Assembly: GCF_000332645.1 (NCBI RefSeq)
Contig: NZ_AMXN01000001.1
Span: 744,001-808,000 of the forward strand
Direction of reading: 5' to 3'
Origin: Bacillus inaquosorum KCTC 13429
Lineage (GTDB): Bacteria > Bacillota > Bacilli > Bacillales > Bacillaceae
DNA length: 64,000 bases
Part shown: positions 29,056 through 37,476 of the stretch, piece by piece
Layout of the letters: each line of letters starts with the position of its first letter
Numbering within the stretch: the stretch's first letter is position 1
Program-made: the position numbers and the translations under genes
Notes under the pieces: model-generated
Told to the model about the DNA's origin: nothing
Databases searched by the model: none
What the model saw: only the letters and a program-made list of their open reading frames with translations

Positions 29056-29166
29056 TCATCGTTTCTTCTTCATTTTTTCTTTTAAGATCGGGATCAATTT
29101 CTCTTTCGCTAATGGCAGCCCTTTTTTCACCAATTCACGCTTCAGCCACTTTTTCAGCTTAGACAT
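29056..29166 (-). CDS. Small basic peptide (36 residues) between riboswitch and yybP
   Basis: The ATG at 29166 has GAGGAG about 10 bases upstream. The peptide starts MSKLKKWLKRELVKKG and is very rich in Lys, with Leu/Ile/Pro spaced to make an amphipathic helix. Its TGA overlaps the ribosome site of yybP. It has no signal peptide. A role as a membrane-surface peptide or as a leader coupling translation to yybP is inference. It was too short for normal gene callers, but RBS, position and coupling support it. Confidence 0.68.
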   Translation of the reverse strand: MSKLKKWLKRELVKKGLPLAKEKLIPILKEKMKKKR

Positions 29167-29204
29167 CCTGACGCTCCTCTCCCTTTTTGATAAAAATGAA
29201 AAAA

Positions 29205-29365
29205 CTCCACCGATTTGGTGAAGTTCCGAAACAAAAAGACCTTCACCAAATCAGATTTGGCAAAGGTCTCGCTAACAATTAGATTGCCAGCAAAGCCGAG
29301 GACGTCTTGTCCCGTAATGACGACTTTACTGTGAAAGCTACTCCCCTTTGGAGTGTTCATTTTTA
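29205..29365 (-). ncRNA. yybP-ykoY manganese riboswitch with two downstream hairpins
   Basis: On the minus strand the leader contains AAAGGGGAGTAGC (about 29346-29358), TGCTGGC and GAGACCTTTGCC, the conserved core of the yybP-ykoY aptamer, which senses Mn2+. The 3' part forms a hairpin (29237-29269) followed by TTTTT. A second hairpin (29205-29227, AACTTCACC...GGTGGAGTT) also ends in a T run. The 3' arm of the first hairpin is exactly complementary over 12 bases to the 5' arm of the second, so the two are mutually exclusive. It precedes the small peptide gene and yybP. This family was named after yybP, which supports the call. Confidence 0.9.
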
Positions 29366-29500
29366 TTACTTTCATTCTAAAGCACAGGGCTTTTCCAGTC
29401 AAATTCCTGCTGTCCGTTTACGCAAAAGCACGCTGTGGTATTTAAAATTTGAATGGTATTTCCATCAGGAGATCATGCTATGACAGAGGAGGTTTTCATC

Positions 29501-30790
29501 ATGAGTCAAGAGCGCGTGAAACGGCCTGGACATACCAGATGGTACATATCTTCGTTACTCAGCGGCATTATTATTCTTAATTATTTTGACCGAGTGGCCA
29601 TCTCTGTAGCGGCCCCTGCGATACAAGATTCGTTTCATCTTACAGCAACCGAACTCGGCATCGTGTTTTCCATTTACACTTATTCCTATACACTGATGCA
29701 GCTGCCTGTCGGAAGTTTGCTGGACCGGTTTGGCGTGGCGTGGGTCACGAGGATTGGAATGACAATATGGAGCTTTTTAACGATTCTTCTTGCTTTTTTG
29801 CAAGGAAAATTGCTGTTGTATCTGTTCCGGTTTCTCATAGGGCTGACAAGCGCCTCTGCTTTCCCTGCCGCCTCTAAGGCAACCGCTCTATGGTTTCCTC
29901 CAAGTGAGCGGGGATTGGCAAACTCTCTGTTCGACTCGGCCGCCAAATTTTCAAACGTGATCGGCGCGCCATTGGTCGCCTTTCTTGTCACCACATTTGA
30001 CTGGCGTGTCGCCTTTTTGACGATTGGATGCATCAATGTGCTGTTTACGATCTTTTTCTGGCAGTATTATGAGCAGCCTGAACGGCACAAACGCATTTCC
30101 AAAAGCGAATTAAACTATATTCAAAAACACAATACGATCACAACAGAGCAAATTCCTTACAAAACGGGTCCGCTTTTAAAAAAGCTTTTCGCCAACCGTA
30201 AAGTATGGGGCTTAATGATCGGATTTACAGGGTACGGCTATACATTTAACCTGCTGCTCACCTGGCTTCCGACTTTCTTTAAGCATACATACGGAATGGA
30301 TCTCATGTCGTCGGGTTTATTTACAGCCGTGCCGTGGCTGATCTCAACCATCTCAGGAATCGTGGTCGGCGGATGGCTCGTCGATTACTTTATTAAGAAA
30401 GGCTATTCTAACACCAAGGTGTACCGAACCGTGATCATTGTCGGAATGAGCTTCGGCTTTTTCTTTTTAGGCTCGATTCTGACGAACAATATCACCATCG
30501 CAATTGTCTGTATTTCAATCGGCCTTGCCGGTATTTCTGCAACCGCTCCAGTCGGCTGGTCCATTTCCGCGGAACTGGCGCCGATCGGTTCCGTATCCAT
30601 GCTGAGCTCCATGGTGAACCTGGCAAACAACCTGTTCGGAGGGATTATTGCTGCTTCACTGACGGGATATTTGTTTGATGTGACAGGCTCCTTTACGCTC
30701 AGCTTTCTGGTGGCCGGATTTGTGCTGTTGCTGGGATTGGTTTTTTATGTGTTTGTATTAGGGGATGTTAAACGAATTAAGCTGGAATAA
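29501..30790 (+). CDS. yybO: YybO, MFS transporter (anion:cation symporter type)
   Basis: This transporter has 429 residues from the ATG at 29501 (GAGGAGG 8 bases upstream) or 436 from the ATG at 29480 (AGGAG upstream). The sequence has 12 predicted membrane helices, with LNYFDRVAISVAAP in TM1 and GSLLDRFG after TM2, typical of the anion:cation symporter family that includes glucarate and hexuronate carriers. The substrate is unknown. It is followed by a terminator and by yybI on the other strand. I recall yybN-yybJ between these genes in strain 168; they are missing here. Confidence 0.88.
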   Translation: MSQERVKRPGHTRWYISSLLSGIIILNYFDRVAISVAAPAIQDSFHLTATELGIVFSIYTYSYTLMQLPVGSLLDRFGVAWVTRIGMTIWSFLTILLAFLQGKLLLYLFRFLIGLTSASAFPAASKATALWFPPSERGLANSLFDSAAKFSNVIGAPLVAFLVTTFDWRVAFLTIGCINVLFTIFFWQYYEQPERHKRISKSELNYIQKHNTITTEQIPYKTGPLLKKLFANRKVWGLMIGFTGYGYTFNLLLTWLPTFFKHTYGMDLMSSGLFTAVPWLISTISGIVVGGWLVDYFIKKGYSNTKVYRTVIIVGMSFGFFFLGSILTNNITIAIVCISIGLAGISATAPVGWSISAELAPIGSVSMLSSMVNLANNLFGGIIAASLTGYLFDVTGSFTLSFLVAGFVLLLGLVFYVFVLGDVKRIKLE

Positions 30791-30816
30791 AGAGTGCTTG
30801 CTGAAAGCACTCTTTT
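30789..30816. terminator. Bidirectional terminator between yybO and yybI
   Basis: AAAGAGTGCTT pairs with AAGCACTCTTT around GCTGA, with a T tail on the plus strand. Confidence 0.88.
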
Positions 30817-30834
30817 TCTGCCTCGAAAGAATAC

Positions 30835-31629
30835 TTACGATAAGTCACTCCCAAAAATCGAAACAGTCTGGCGGTCAAATATAAACCTCTGCCCGTTCCA
30901 TTTCAACACGGTTTGGACATATCCCAGCGAGTCAGCGTTATACCTCCCGGCGATCCGCTGATACGCCAGCAGTTCGTATGTGCCGTCTCTGTCAAAATCA
31001 ACCGGATACAAGCCAGACAAAGGATTCACCCAGCCTTCTATCGGCATTTTCAACACACCCTGAGCAGTATAAATCTCATTCAAATATTCCCTGCCCTTGT
31101 AAGTAAGATCAAGGGTATACGTTTCGTTCTGATGGTGGCTGATGACATTTGCTTTATATTGATTTTGATAGCTCACACTGTATTTAAATTCATCATGAAA
31201 CACATCCGAATTGAAAACTTGCCGGAACTGCCGGTTTAGATAGGCAAAAATATATGCATATATAGCGCCGCCGCTTCCCCCAGTATCCACCACCACTGCC
31301 ACATCATCAATCTTGTCGCCTGTCATATCCCCAAGAAAAAGAGACGGATTGTATCCCATATTGTTTTGGAGCTGGATTCGCTGTTCCTGATGGGTTCTGC
31401 CGTCACGGATCACCAATGTGATATTTCGCCATAAAGGGCTGCCGGGCATTTGGGTGCCAGTAAGAAAGACTTCGTCAATAACGCCGTCTCCCGTTACATC
31501 CCCGCGGGCTGATGTAATGATTGCGCGAGAGGAAACCGGCTGCCGAAATAAGTATGGATGTTGAACAAGTCCTCCGTGCCTGCCTGCATAAAACCAATAA
31601 GGTGCCATACTAAAGTCATACAGATTCAA
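30835..31629 (-). CDS. yybI: YybI, spore coat-associated protein with FG-GAP-like repeats
   Basis: A TTG start at 31629 with AAGGTG 6 bases upstream gives 264 residues. Three segments have the calcium-loop-like pattern of FG-GAP/VCBS repeats: GDVTGDGVIDEV, GDMTGDKIDDVAV and VDFDRDGTYELLAY. There is no signal peptide. In strain 168 YybI is listed as an inner spore coat protein made late in the mother cell. The start is uncertain by three codons. Confidence 0.82.
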   Translation of the reverse strand: MNLYDFSMAPYWFYAGRHGGLVQHPYLFRQPVSSRAIITSARGDVTGDGVIDEVFLTGTQMPGSPLWRNITLVIRDGRTHQEQRIQLQNNMGYNPSLFLGDMTGDKIDDVAVVVDTGGSGGAIYAYIFAYLNRQFRQVFNSDVFHDEFKYSVSYQNQYKANVISHHQNETYTLDLTYKGREYLNEIYTAQGVLKMPIEGWVNPLSGLYPVDFDRDGTYELLAYQRIAGRYNADSLGYVQTVLKWNGQRFIFDRQTVSIFGSDLS

Positions 31630-31702
31630 TGGAGTCACCTTCCCTAATCAGCTGAATGAATCATTATATGCAGGAATGGCACATCGAAGACATATCTGAA
31701 CG

Positions 31703-32092
31703 CTAAACACCAATTAAAGCCGTACCATATGAATTATCAATTGCACAAAGCCACTCGCCTTGTGCATTCTTCTTAAACACATAGGTTGCCCTTCTTTCCA
31801 TCGCATACTCGGAATCCTTTTTATCCGAATCAAGCAGTGTCTGAGAAAGGACCAGTGCAGTGTCTCCTGCTTCCAAAATGATCATTTCCCCTTGTGTCGG
31901 GACAATATGATGATTGAAATAGTCCGCGATTGCCATAAACGCTTTTTTGATTTCTTCTTTACCTCGCGCGATCATGCCGGGCTTCACAACTAAAACGGCA
32001 TCTTCCGTGTAATAATTCATCAGTGTATCAAAATCTTCATTTTGGATTGCCAAATCACATGCAGATATGATGTCTTTTATTTGCTGTTCCAA
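31703..32092 (-). CDS. yybH: YybH, SnoaL-like/DUF4440 protein
   Basis: A TTG start with GGGAGG 7-8 bases upstream gives 129 residues. The NTF2-like fold is suggested by the N-terminal helix ([23 protein letters not shown]) and the strand [12 protein letters not shown], with a C-terminal strand [21 protein letters not shown]. The family includes polyketide cyclases and isomerases; no catalytic residues can be named. It lies between yybI and yybG as in strain 168. Confidence 0.88.
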   Translation of the reverse strand: MEQQIKDIISACDLAIQNEDFDTLMNYYTEDAVLVVKPGMIARGKEEIKKAFMAIADYFNHHIVPTQGEMIILEAGDTALVLSQTLLDSDKKDSEYAMERRATYVFKKNAQGEWLCAIDNSYGTALIGV

Positions 32093-32240
32093 GAGGATTC
32101 CCTCCCAATCATCATGATGGATATATTATACATCGTTTGACCCGCCGAAGCCGTAAAAACAAAATGAAAAGTATCAATATTTCCTATATAATCAAATAGC
32201 ATATATTTAACAAAGTTCCCAAGTGAAGGGGTGAATGATA

Positions 32241-33080
32241 TTGTCTGCGGAATTATCGTTACATGACAATATACATCATGATTTAAGCGCGGATTGCCAG
32301 CATTGTTTTGGTCTGTGCTGTGTCGCCTTGCCTTATGCGAAATCAGCGGATTTTGCTTTTGATAAAGACGGGGGCACGCCTTGCCGCAACTTACAATCAA
32401 ACTATCAATGTTCTATACATAAAGACCTCAGAGAAAAAGGGTTTCGAGGCTGTTCTGCTTATGAATGCTTTGGCGCCGGCCAGAAGGTATCTCAAATTAC
32501 TTATGAGGGAAAGGATTGGCAAAACAACCCCGAAACAGCAAGCGAGATGTTTGACGTTTTTCCTATTATGCAGCAGCTGCACGAAATGCTCTGGTATATA
32601 CATGAAGCTCTTTCTATAGAGACAGCCAAGCCGATTCATTGTGAGCTTCGGGCCTGTTTCGATAAGATAGACAAGCTCACCAGACTCAGCAAGGAAAACC
32701 TGCTGACACTGCAGGTGAACGAATATCGAGCCGAGGTTAATGAATGGCTGTTAAAAACGAGTGAGCTGGTGCGTGCCCAAGCCTGCAATCGAAAACTTCC
32801 GAAAAAAATCAGCCGGGGAAGTGTCCTGATCGGCGCAAAAATGAATGGGCTTGATCTGCGAGGAGCAAACCTAAGAGGGGCGCTGCTCATAGCTGCCGAC
32901 CTGAGAAATGCTGATTTGAGAATGACAGACTTTATCGGTGCAGATGTAAGAGACGCTGATCTCAGCGGCGCTGACCTAACCGGGAGCATCTTTCTGACGC
33001 AGGCACAGGTGAATGCCGCAAAAGGCGACTCGAACACAAAGCTGCCGCCATCTCTACAAATCCCTGCCCATTGGAAATAA
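32241..33080 (+). CDS. yybG: YybG, Cys-rich domain plus pentapeptide repeats
   Basis: A TTG start at 32241 with AAGGGG upstream gives 279 residues, the remembered length of YybG. The N-terminal 80 residues carry eight cysteines (19, 22, 26, 27, 48, 57, 71, 76) in a CxxCxxxCC...PC...C...GC..YEC pattern like zinc/iron-binding YkgJ-type modules. A helical middle part follows, then about 10 pentapeptide repeats (A-D/N-L-X-X) at about 205-255 that would form a right-handed quadrilateral helix. Function is unknown. The combination of a metal-site module with pentapeptide repeats is unusual. Confidence 0.88.
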   Translation: MSAELSLHDNIHHDLSADCQHCFGLCCVALPYAKSADFAFDKDGGTPCRNLQSNYQCSIHKDLREKGFRGCSAYECFGAGQKVSQITYEGKDWQNNPETASEMFDVFPIMQQLHEMLWYIHEALSIETAKPIHCELRACFDKIDKLTRLSKENLLTLQVNEYRAEVNEWLLKTSELVRAQACNRKLPKKISRGSVLIGAKMNGLDLRGANLRGALLIAADLRNADLRMTDFIGADVRDADLSGADLTGSIFLTQAQVNAAKGDSNTKLPPSLQIPAHWK

Positions 33081-33107
33081 AAAAGGACCCGACTGCGGTC
33101 CTTTTTT
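33079..33107. terminator. Bidirectional terminator between yybG and yybF
   Basis: AAAAAAGGACC pairs with GGTCCTTTTTT between convergent genes. Confidence 0.88.
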
Positions 33108-33113
33108 CTGCCA

Positions 33114-34328
33114 TCAATCCAATCCTTTTTCGTTACTTTTATCCGGCATTTTCACACTTCTAGCCAAGTATCCCGACAGCCCAAACGCAACCAGCAGCAT
33201 GATGACAATCATACCGACGACACCCAGCCAATGAAAAGCAGACCAGAATAGCCCGCCGACCGTTCCGCAAATACTTGAACCGGCATAATAAAAGAACAAG
33301 TACAGCGATGAAGCCTGCGCTTTGTTGTGCAGGGCTCTCCTGCCTACCCAGCTGCTGGCGACTGAATGCCCGCCGAAGAAGCCGAATGTAAAGAGCGCAA
33401 TCCCCAGAATTTTCACTGCTAACATACTGTTTATCGTTAATAAAGCACCTGCGATGACGATGAAGATATTCATCATCAGGATTTTCGGATAACCATATTG
33501 ATCAACCATTCTTCCAATGAAAGATGAGCTGAAAATCCCTACAATCATCACAATAAAAATCCAGCTGACAATTGCTTTATTAAACGAATACGGCGGTTCC
33601 AACAGCACATACGCAATGTAGTTGAACAATGCAACATTGCTCCCGAGCAGTAAAAAACCAATGAGAAACAAGCTTAATAGTTTCCGATCCTTCAAGTGGC
33701 TGATTAAAGATATTCCCAATTGCCCGAGCTCCAATTTTCTCGGCGTGAAGTGCCTGGATGGAGGCAAATTCATAAAAAATATAATACTTGCGATCAAACT
33801 AATTACACCAATTGCCCCCATCGCCATATGCCAATTAAAAAACTCGCTCAGGAGCCCTGAAACGATCCTTCCAAAAACGGCGCCTATCGCGTTTCCGCTG
33901 ATATACAGCCCCATCGCCGACCCAAGGCTTCCGGGTTCTATTTCTTCTCCGAGATAAGCCATCGCAATCGACGGAAGCCCAGCGAGCGCAACCCCTTGAA
34001 TGGTTCTCAATACAAGCAGCGTATGAAAGTTCGGGCTGAAGGACGACGCCAGACAGAGAACGGATGCGGCCAGCATGGATACAGCCATAATCGGCTTGCG
34101 CCCCCACACCTCTGACAACGAACCAAAGACAAGCATGCTCACAGCTAACAGCATTGTGGTAACAGATAAAGAAAGACTCGCCGCCGTAGGCGTTACATGA
34201 AATTCTCGCGTGAATTCCTCCATGAGCGGCTGTACGCAATAAAGTATCGCAAATGTATTAAAACCCGCGGCAAAGAAAGCAAACGTAATTTTCCGAAAAA
34301 CCGGTGTGCCTTTTTGAATGTATGTCAT
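33114..34328 (-). CDS. yybF: YybF, MFS transporter (YnfM/AraJ type)
   Basis: The product has 404 residues from the ATG at 34328, with GGAGGGG upstream. It has about 12 membrane helices. FNTFAILYCVQPLMEEF in TM1 and GSLSEVWGRKPIM after TM2 are typical of drug/sugar efflux MFS proteins. It is divergent from the LysR gene yybE, which probably regulates it. The substrate is unknown. Confidence 0.9.
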   Translation of the reverse strand: MTYIQKGTPVFRKITFAFFAAGFNTFAILYCVQPLMEEFTREFHVTPTAASLSLSVTTMLLAVSMLVFGSLSEVWGRKPIMAVSMLAASVLCLASSFSPNFHTLLVLRTIQGVALAGLPSIAMAYLGEEIEPGSLGSAMGLYISGNAIGAVFGRIVSGLLSEFFNWHMAMGAIGVISLIASIIFFMNLPPSRHFTPRKLELGQLGISLISHLKDRKLLSLFLIGFLLLGSNVALFNYIAYVLLEPPYSFNKAIVSWIFIVMIVGIFSSSFIGRMVDQYGYPKILMMNIFIVIAGALLTINSMLAVKILGIALFTFGFFGGHSVASSWVGRRALHNKAQASSLYLFFYYAGSSICGTVGGLFWSAFHWLGVVGMIVIMLLVAFGLSGYLARSVKMPDKSNEKGLD

Positions 34329-34464
34329 CGGGACTTTATCGGCCCCTCCGCATGTTGTTGAGCACTGCCATTCATAAACAACCATCCTTTATTTCTTACG
34401 AATTCAAACATCCTCGAGTCTGTTTATACATTTATCTTAGCACCGTTAATATATGTTGTATAAT

Positions 34465-34479
34465 GCATATAAAATATGC
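34465..34479. promoter_or_regulatory. Inverted repeat in the yybF-yybE divergent promoter region
   Basis: GCATAT, a 3-base spacer and ATATGC form a perfect palindrome about 37 bases before yybE, next to TATAAT (34459-34464). It is a plausible LysR-type binding site. Confidence 0.5.
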
Positions 34480-34515
34480 TTTTCATGCTTATATGTAATA
34501 TGGGAGGGATGATGA

Positions 34516-35394
34516 TTGGAATGGGAACAACTTGAATATTTTCAAACACTGGCCCAGATGCAGCACGTGACGAAGGCGGCAAAAAGCCTCTCCATCACTC
34601 AGCCTGCGCTTTCACGCTCTATCGCCAGACTGGAAAATCATTTAGGCGTCCCGCTATTCGACAGGCAAGGACGATCCATTACCTTAAATAAATATGGGCA
34701 CATCTTTTTACGGAGGGTAGAGGCGATGATGAAGGAGTACACCGAGGGAAAACAGGAAATCCAAGCCTTATTAAAGCCAGACCAAGGCGAAGTATCTCTC
34801 GGCTTTTTGCATACTTTAGGAACAACGCTCGTGCCCGATCTCATCGGCTCCTTCCAACAGGAATACCCCAACATTGCCTTCCAGTTGAAGCAAAACCATT
34901 CTTATTGGCTGCTTGAACGATTAAAATCCGGAGATCTGGACCTCTGCCTCCTCGCTTCGATCAAGCCAGAAAAACCGATCCAATGGATCAAGCTGTGGAG
35001 TGAAGAACTTTTTGTATTTGTGCCAAACGATCACCCATTAGCCAATCGTGAAAGCATTACCCTGAGTGAGATTGCCGGGGAGCGTTTTATTTTATTGAAA
35101 AAAGGCTACGCACTTCGGATGACAGTCGATGAACTGTTTGAGAAAGCCGATATACAGCCGAACATTATGTTTGAAGGGGAAGAAGCCGCCACTGCGGCAG
35201 GTTTTGTCGCTGCCGGACTCGGCATATCCATTCTGCCCGACCTAAAAGGCTTGGACCAAAGCAAAATTACAAAAATCCGCGTCAGCTGGCCGGAATGTCA
35301 GCGTGTCATAGGAATCGCCTGGATAGAAGGCCGGTTTTTATCGCCGGTTGCTGAGACCTTTAAACAATACGTCATCAGCCATTTTTCTGAGTAA
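34516..35394 (+). CDS. yybE: YybE, LysR-family regulator
   Basis: A TTG start with GGGAGGG upstream gives 292 residues. The N-terminal winged helix contains LEYFQTLAQMQHVTKAAKSLSITQPALSRSIARLE (about 6-40). The C-terminal part is a periplasmic-binding-like effector domain. It is divergent from the transporter gene yybF, the classical LysR arrangement. The effector is unknown. Confidence 0.92.
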   Translation: MEWEQLEYFQTLAQMQHVTKAAKSLSITQPALSRSIARLENHLGVPLFDRQGRSITLNKYGHIFLRRVEAMMKEYTEGKQEIQALLKPDQGEVSLGFLHTLGTTLVPDLIGSFQQEYPNIAFQLKQNHSYWLLERLKSGDLDLCLLASIKPEKPIQWIKLWSEELFVFVPNDHPLANRESITLSEIAGERFILLKKGYALRMTVDELFEKADIQPNIMFEGEEAATAAGFVAAGLGISILPDLKGLDQSKITKIRVSWPECQRVIGIAWIEGRFLSPVAETFKQYVISHFSE

Positions 35395-35408
35395 GGGAGG
35401 ATCACATC

Positions 35409-35852
35409 GTGAATGTGAAAAGAATAACATCAGAGCATGATTTACATACAGCGTTTGAAATCAGAAAAACTGTATTTGCAGAAGAACAAGGCTGTCCCGT
35501 TTCCGATGAATTCGATGAGTTCGATACACTCCGTGAAGATTGCCGGCACATCCTCGTTTATCATGAGAATAAACCCGTTGGCACTGCCCGTGTCCGTATC
35601 GTTGAACACGTGGGGAAACTGGAAAGAATCTGCATTCTGAAGCCCTATCGCAAATTCGGGCTGGGCAAAGTAATCGTCGATGCGTTAGAACGCATTGTGA
35701 AAGAACAGGGCATTTCTGCATTCCAACTGCACGGCCAGACACAGGCGGCAGGCTTTTATGAAAAGCTCGGCTATCAGACAGCTTCAGAAGAATTTATACT
35801 GGACGGCATCCCGCATGTACTGATGACAAAAAAAGATGATTCCTGCCTATGA
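35409..35852 (+). CDS. yybD: YybD, GNAT acetyltransferase (ElaA-like)
   Basis: A GTG start gives 147 residues with GGGAGG upstream. GNAT motif A is visible in LERICILKPYRKFGLGKVIVDALE (acetyl-CoA pyrophosphate loop). Conserved FAEEQGCPVSDEFDEFD at the N-terminus and LHGQTQAAGFYEKLGY at the C-terminus mark the ElaA/YyaT subfamily. It is a paralogue of the gene at 41787 (roughly two-thirds identical by eye). It directly follows yybE and may be co-transcribed with it. The substrate is unknown. Confidence 0.92.
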   Translation: MNVKRITSEHDLHTAFEIRKTVFAEEQGCPVSDEFDEFDTLREDCRHILVYHENKPVGTARVRIVEHVGKLERICILKPYRKFGLGKVIVDALERIVKEQGISAFQLHGQTQAAGFYEKLGYQTASEEFILDGIPHVLMTKKDDSCL

Positions 35853-35934
35853 ATTGTTCACAAATTTGTCACTTATGAGCATGAGTGGTTCATTGGTATA
35901 CTAATCACCGATTATGGAGAGAAGGATTGATTGT

Positions 35935-36414
35935 ATGCCAACAAATAAAAAAGAAGGTCTTATATTTGGCGTGATGATGTGCTTTGGAATGGTCTGCGTC
36001 ATGTCGATTTACAATGCTATCATCAACGGAGCCATACAGGATTTTTCACTGGTGACGGTTTCTGAAATGGTCATCGGTTTTATGGTCGCACTGCTGTTAG
36101 ATTTACTATTAGTGGATCCCCTTGCCAAAAAGATTGCGTTCAGTTTGCCGTTCGACAAGTCTAAGAAATTATATGTCATCCTCGCCATGTCTACGTGTAT
36201 GGTGATCGGCATGGTGCTTTGTATGTCTGTGTTCGGTTTAGTGACAGCCGCTTTATCAAATGGACTTAACGGGAACAGCCTCTTCAACGCTTACCTGATG
36301 ATTGTATTGAAAAATTTCATCTTAGCTTATCCCTTGCAATTACTGATTATGGGTCCATTAGTCAGAGGGATTTTTATGAAATTTGTAAAACCAAAGCTCA
36401 CAGCTGCCGTTTAA
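35935..36414 (+). CDS. yybC: YybC, DUF2798 membrane protein
   Basis: The product has 159 residues from the ATG at 35935 with AAGGATTG upstream. Four hydrophobic segments are arranged as two DUF2798-like hairpins (FGVMMCFGMVCVMSIYNA and MSTCMVIGMVLCMSVFG start the two halves). Function is unknown. A SigA-like promoter may lie in the 60-base gap after yybD. Confidence 0.88.
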   Translation: MPTNKKEGLIFGVMMCFGMVCVMSIYNAIINGAIQDFSLVTVSEMVIGFMVALLLDLLLVDPLAKKIAFSLPFDKSKKLYVILAMSTCMVIGMVLCMSVFGLVTAALSNGLNGNSLFNAYLMIVLKNFILAYPLQLLIMGPLVRGIFMKFVKPKLTAAV

Positions 36415-36417
36415 ATA

Positions 36418-36450
36418 GAAAAGGAGTGAGCGTTACACCCGCTCCTTTTC
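36418..36450. terminator. Hairpin between yybC and the LysR gene
   Basis: GAAAAGGAG...CTCCTTTTC pairs with one imperfection between convergent genes. Confidence 0.7.
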
Positions 36451-36460
36451 CCACTGATTT

Positions 36461-37348
36461 TCAGCACACCGCCTCACGAATCGAATGTAAAACAAGCTCC
36501 GCAAAAGCCTCTGCGGCAGGCATCTGCCATTTTTTCTTTTTGATTAACATATGAGAGTAAAGCGGATCAAAGGTTTCAGCATGATGAAGGATTTTTAGCC
36601 TACCTGCCTCTACTTCTTCTTTCACTGTGATATAAGGCAAAACAGAAAATCCAAGCCCGCTCATGACCGTTTGTTTGATCGCTTCGATACTCCACAGCTC
36701 CATTGTTTGAAAGCTGCGGATGTCACTCTTCACAAGATATGTTTCAAACATGGTCCGATAACTGCAGCCCTCTTCATTTGTAATAAAGAAATGGCTGTTG
36801 TTTTCCTGTTTGTAATCATCAAAATGATCCGGTCCATCCATACTGCCCACAAGGACTATCTCCTCCTCGGTTAATGTATAATGAATGCATTTTTCAATAT
36901 TGATTTCCGGATAGACCATTAACGCGACATCGACTCGTCCGCTTAATAAATCCACCTGATTCTGCCCGCATGTGCCGTTGCTTAAAATGATTTTGACATG
37001 AGGATATTTGAGCGAAAATTCCCTTATGATCGGCCCGAGTCTGGAAATGGTTAACGACTCAGGTGCCGCTACTTTCAACACACCCTTAACTTCGTGAACG
37101 TTTTGCATATTCTTGATCTGTTCATGGGTTGATAGTAAATCCTCAGCTAAAGGGATCAATTCTCTTCCTAAAGCTGTCAGTCTTAAACTCCTTTTCTCGT
37201 ACGTGAATAACGCCCCGCCGATCTCCTGCTCGAGCGCTTGGACATGAGTGGTGATCGTGGATTGCGTATAACCTAGCTTCGCCGCGGCGCCAGTATAACT
37301 CCCCTGCTCTACGATGGTTTGAAACGTGATAAGATGTCTGATCTCCAT
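36461..37348 (-). CDS. LysR-family regulator of the adjacent LysE exporter
   Basis: The product has 295 residues from the ATG at 37348 with AAGGAG 7-8 bases upstream. The winged helix is IRHLITFQTIVEQGSYTGAAAKLGYTQSTITTHVQALE. The effector domain is of the CysB/CynR type. It is divergent from the lysE-like gene, which it probably activates. I do not recall this gene between yybC and yybB in strain 168, so it appears to be part of an acquired group of four genes. Confidence 0.88.
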   Translation of the reverse strand: MEIRHLITFQTIVEQGSYTGAAAKLGYTQSTITTHVQALEQEIGGALFTYEKRSLRLTALGRELIPLAEDLLSTHEQIKNMQNVHEVKGVLKVAAPESLTISRLGPIIREFSLKYPHVKIILSNGTCGQNQVDLLSGRVDVALMVYPEINIEKCIHYTLTEEEIVLVGSMDGPDHFDDYKQENNSHFFITNEEGCSYRTMFETYLVKSDIRSFQTMELWSIEAIKQTVMSGLGFSVLPYITVKEEVEAGRLKILHHAETFDPLYSHMLIKKKKWQMPAAEAFAELVLHSIREAVC

Positions 37349-37476
37349 ACGATTTCTCCTTTTATGATCTATCGAAAAAAATGATAATGCTTTTTTATAT
37401 TTCAATTTTATTTATAGATATCATTATCATACAATAAAAACTACCCCGTACGACATTAGTAAATGAAGGTGATTTT

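Noticed and set aside
29154..29402. 82-residue frame on the minus strand over the yybP leader
   Set aside because: The sequence is the Mn2+ aptamer and terminator; the frame has no ribosome site and codes through hairpins.
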